From: Mactra quadrangularis
Lineage: Eukaryota > Mollusca > Bivalvia > Venerida > Mactridae
Direction of reading: 5' to 3'
NCBI GenBank assembly: GCA_025267735.1
Contig: CM046307.1
Span: 36,075,231 to 36,139,230 of the forward strand
Length of the DNA: 64,000 nt
Part shown: in pieces, positions 63,313 to 64,000 of the stretch
Layout of the letters: every line of letters starts with the position of its first letter
Position numbering within the stretch: position 1 is the stretch's first letter
Notes under the pieces: model-generated
Told to the model about the DNA's origin: nothing
What the model saw: only the letters and a program-made list of their open reading frames with translations
Databases searched by the model: none
Translations under genes and position numbers: made by a program

Positions 63313-64000
63313 GTAAGTTAAATTGTTTGATGATTTGTTTATTTTGGAATGTATGTTCTTGATAAATATCACAGAATATTTGTGAGAATGTTACATGAAA
63401 ATATAAAATCATACTCCCACTAATGTAATATTATTAAAAGTCCAAGTTTTCAACATCTTTGAGCTGTTATGAGCTAGCTTGACTATATAAAATGTGTAAT
63501 GTAGCCTGAATCCACGTTTACAAGTCCAGGGCTCTCGGCTAGTGGGTTCAGAAAAAAGCTGTTAGAGGAAACACTAAATGAACCAAAGGTTACCTGAGGT
63601 AATGGATGTCAATCAAACATGTTTCACTTTAAATTTTTAACTCCTTATTCAATATCAATATGTGATGTCACTGTGACTGTGAATAATGAACTGAGCATGA
63701 TGCATAAATAGAATGTAGAAATCTGCTGTAGCAATAAGTCTGCAGGGCTCGAAATTAAGGGTCCTCCTATTGCCTCTGACAACCTATATTTTGGTTCAAG
63801 CTATTGGTTACTTCTGGTAAACATTTGGTTTGGGAAAATGGAATATATAGCTGGTTGTCCAAAATTCAAAATTAATGTCAAGCCATGGTCTGCTAAATAC
63901 TTTCAAGTCCTTTATTGATGCAGGCCTTTTTTTTCATGTTGGGGAAGTAGCCTGTAGCCTTTTTTAAGGGAAAAAATATGCGCGATTATTGGAAATGGGG
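63313..64000 (+). other. start of the next intron
   Basis: No second-half PLAT exon (D-x-F-x-x-x-A-V-D-L pattern) appears before the edge. AT-rich; nothing is recognised. Confidence 0.6.

Overview
The window is animal nuclear DNA: about 63% or more A+T by eye, short exons bounded by GT...AG introns, and very dense interspersed repeats. The repeat families (tRNA-derived SINEs, Tc1/mariner, hAT and pogo-like elements, and repeats ending in ...CTCTTGTT) resemble those common in molluscs, so a bivalve mollusc is my best inference; the species cannot be read from the sequence.

One plus-strand gene dominates. From 1953 to 63312 I assemble 37 coding exons (5,324 nt, about 1,774 codons, no frame break at any junction). 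They encode twelve complete PLAT/LH2 domains and the first half of a thirteenth, so the gene continues past the right edge, and the phase-1 start of the first exon shows it begins before the left edge. Tandem PLAT domains without a lipoxygenase catalytic domain are the hallmark of LOXHD1 (lipoxygenase homology domain-containing protein 1). In mammals it has 15 PLAT domains and is needed in inner-ear hair cells; its role in molluscs is not evident here. The domains alternate strictly between two subtypes (A: 1,3,5,7,9,11,13; B: 2,4,6,8,10,12) with subtype-specific exon boundaries, and each domain is a phase 1-1 module, so the gene appears to have grown by duplicating two-domain units.

The introns hold the rest. 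Left part: a 562-770 peptidase-like fragment, an ATATT microsatellite abutting the first acceptor, several tandem-unit repeats, a 44-bp array that has copied the acceptor and start of the exon at 11403 (9604-11402), and a decayed Tc1-like element inside that array. Middle: a second Tc1-like element (19665-21358), a candidate miRNA-like hairpin (26637-26716), a pogo-like MITE (29531-30531), a SINE with a 14-bp target duplication (37678-37996) and a hAT MITE with a perfect 8-bp target duplication (38531-39264).

The 9.1-kb intron 39979-49107 hosts a complete-looking, intron-containing gene on the opposite strand (45537 to 41636), flanked by inverted TACCGTTACG-type motifs and containing a degenerate telomere-like CCCTAA array. 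It looks like a DNA transposon of a family I cannot name and is the strongest candidate for something under-described. Right part: a 1.9-kb, 34-bp minisatellite whose consensus is open in all six frames (53943-55855) and more repeat copies.
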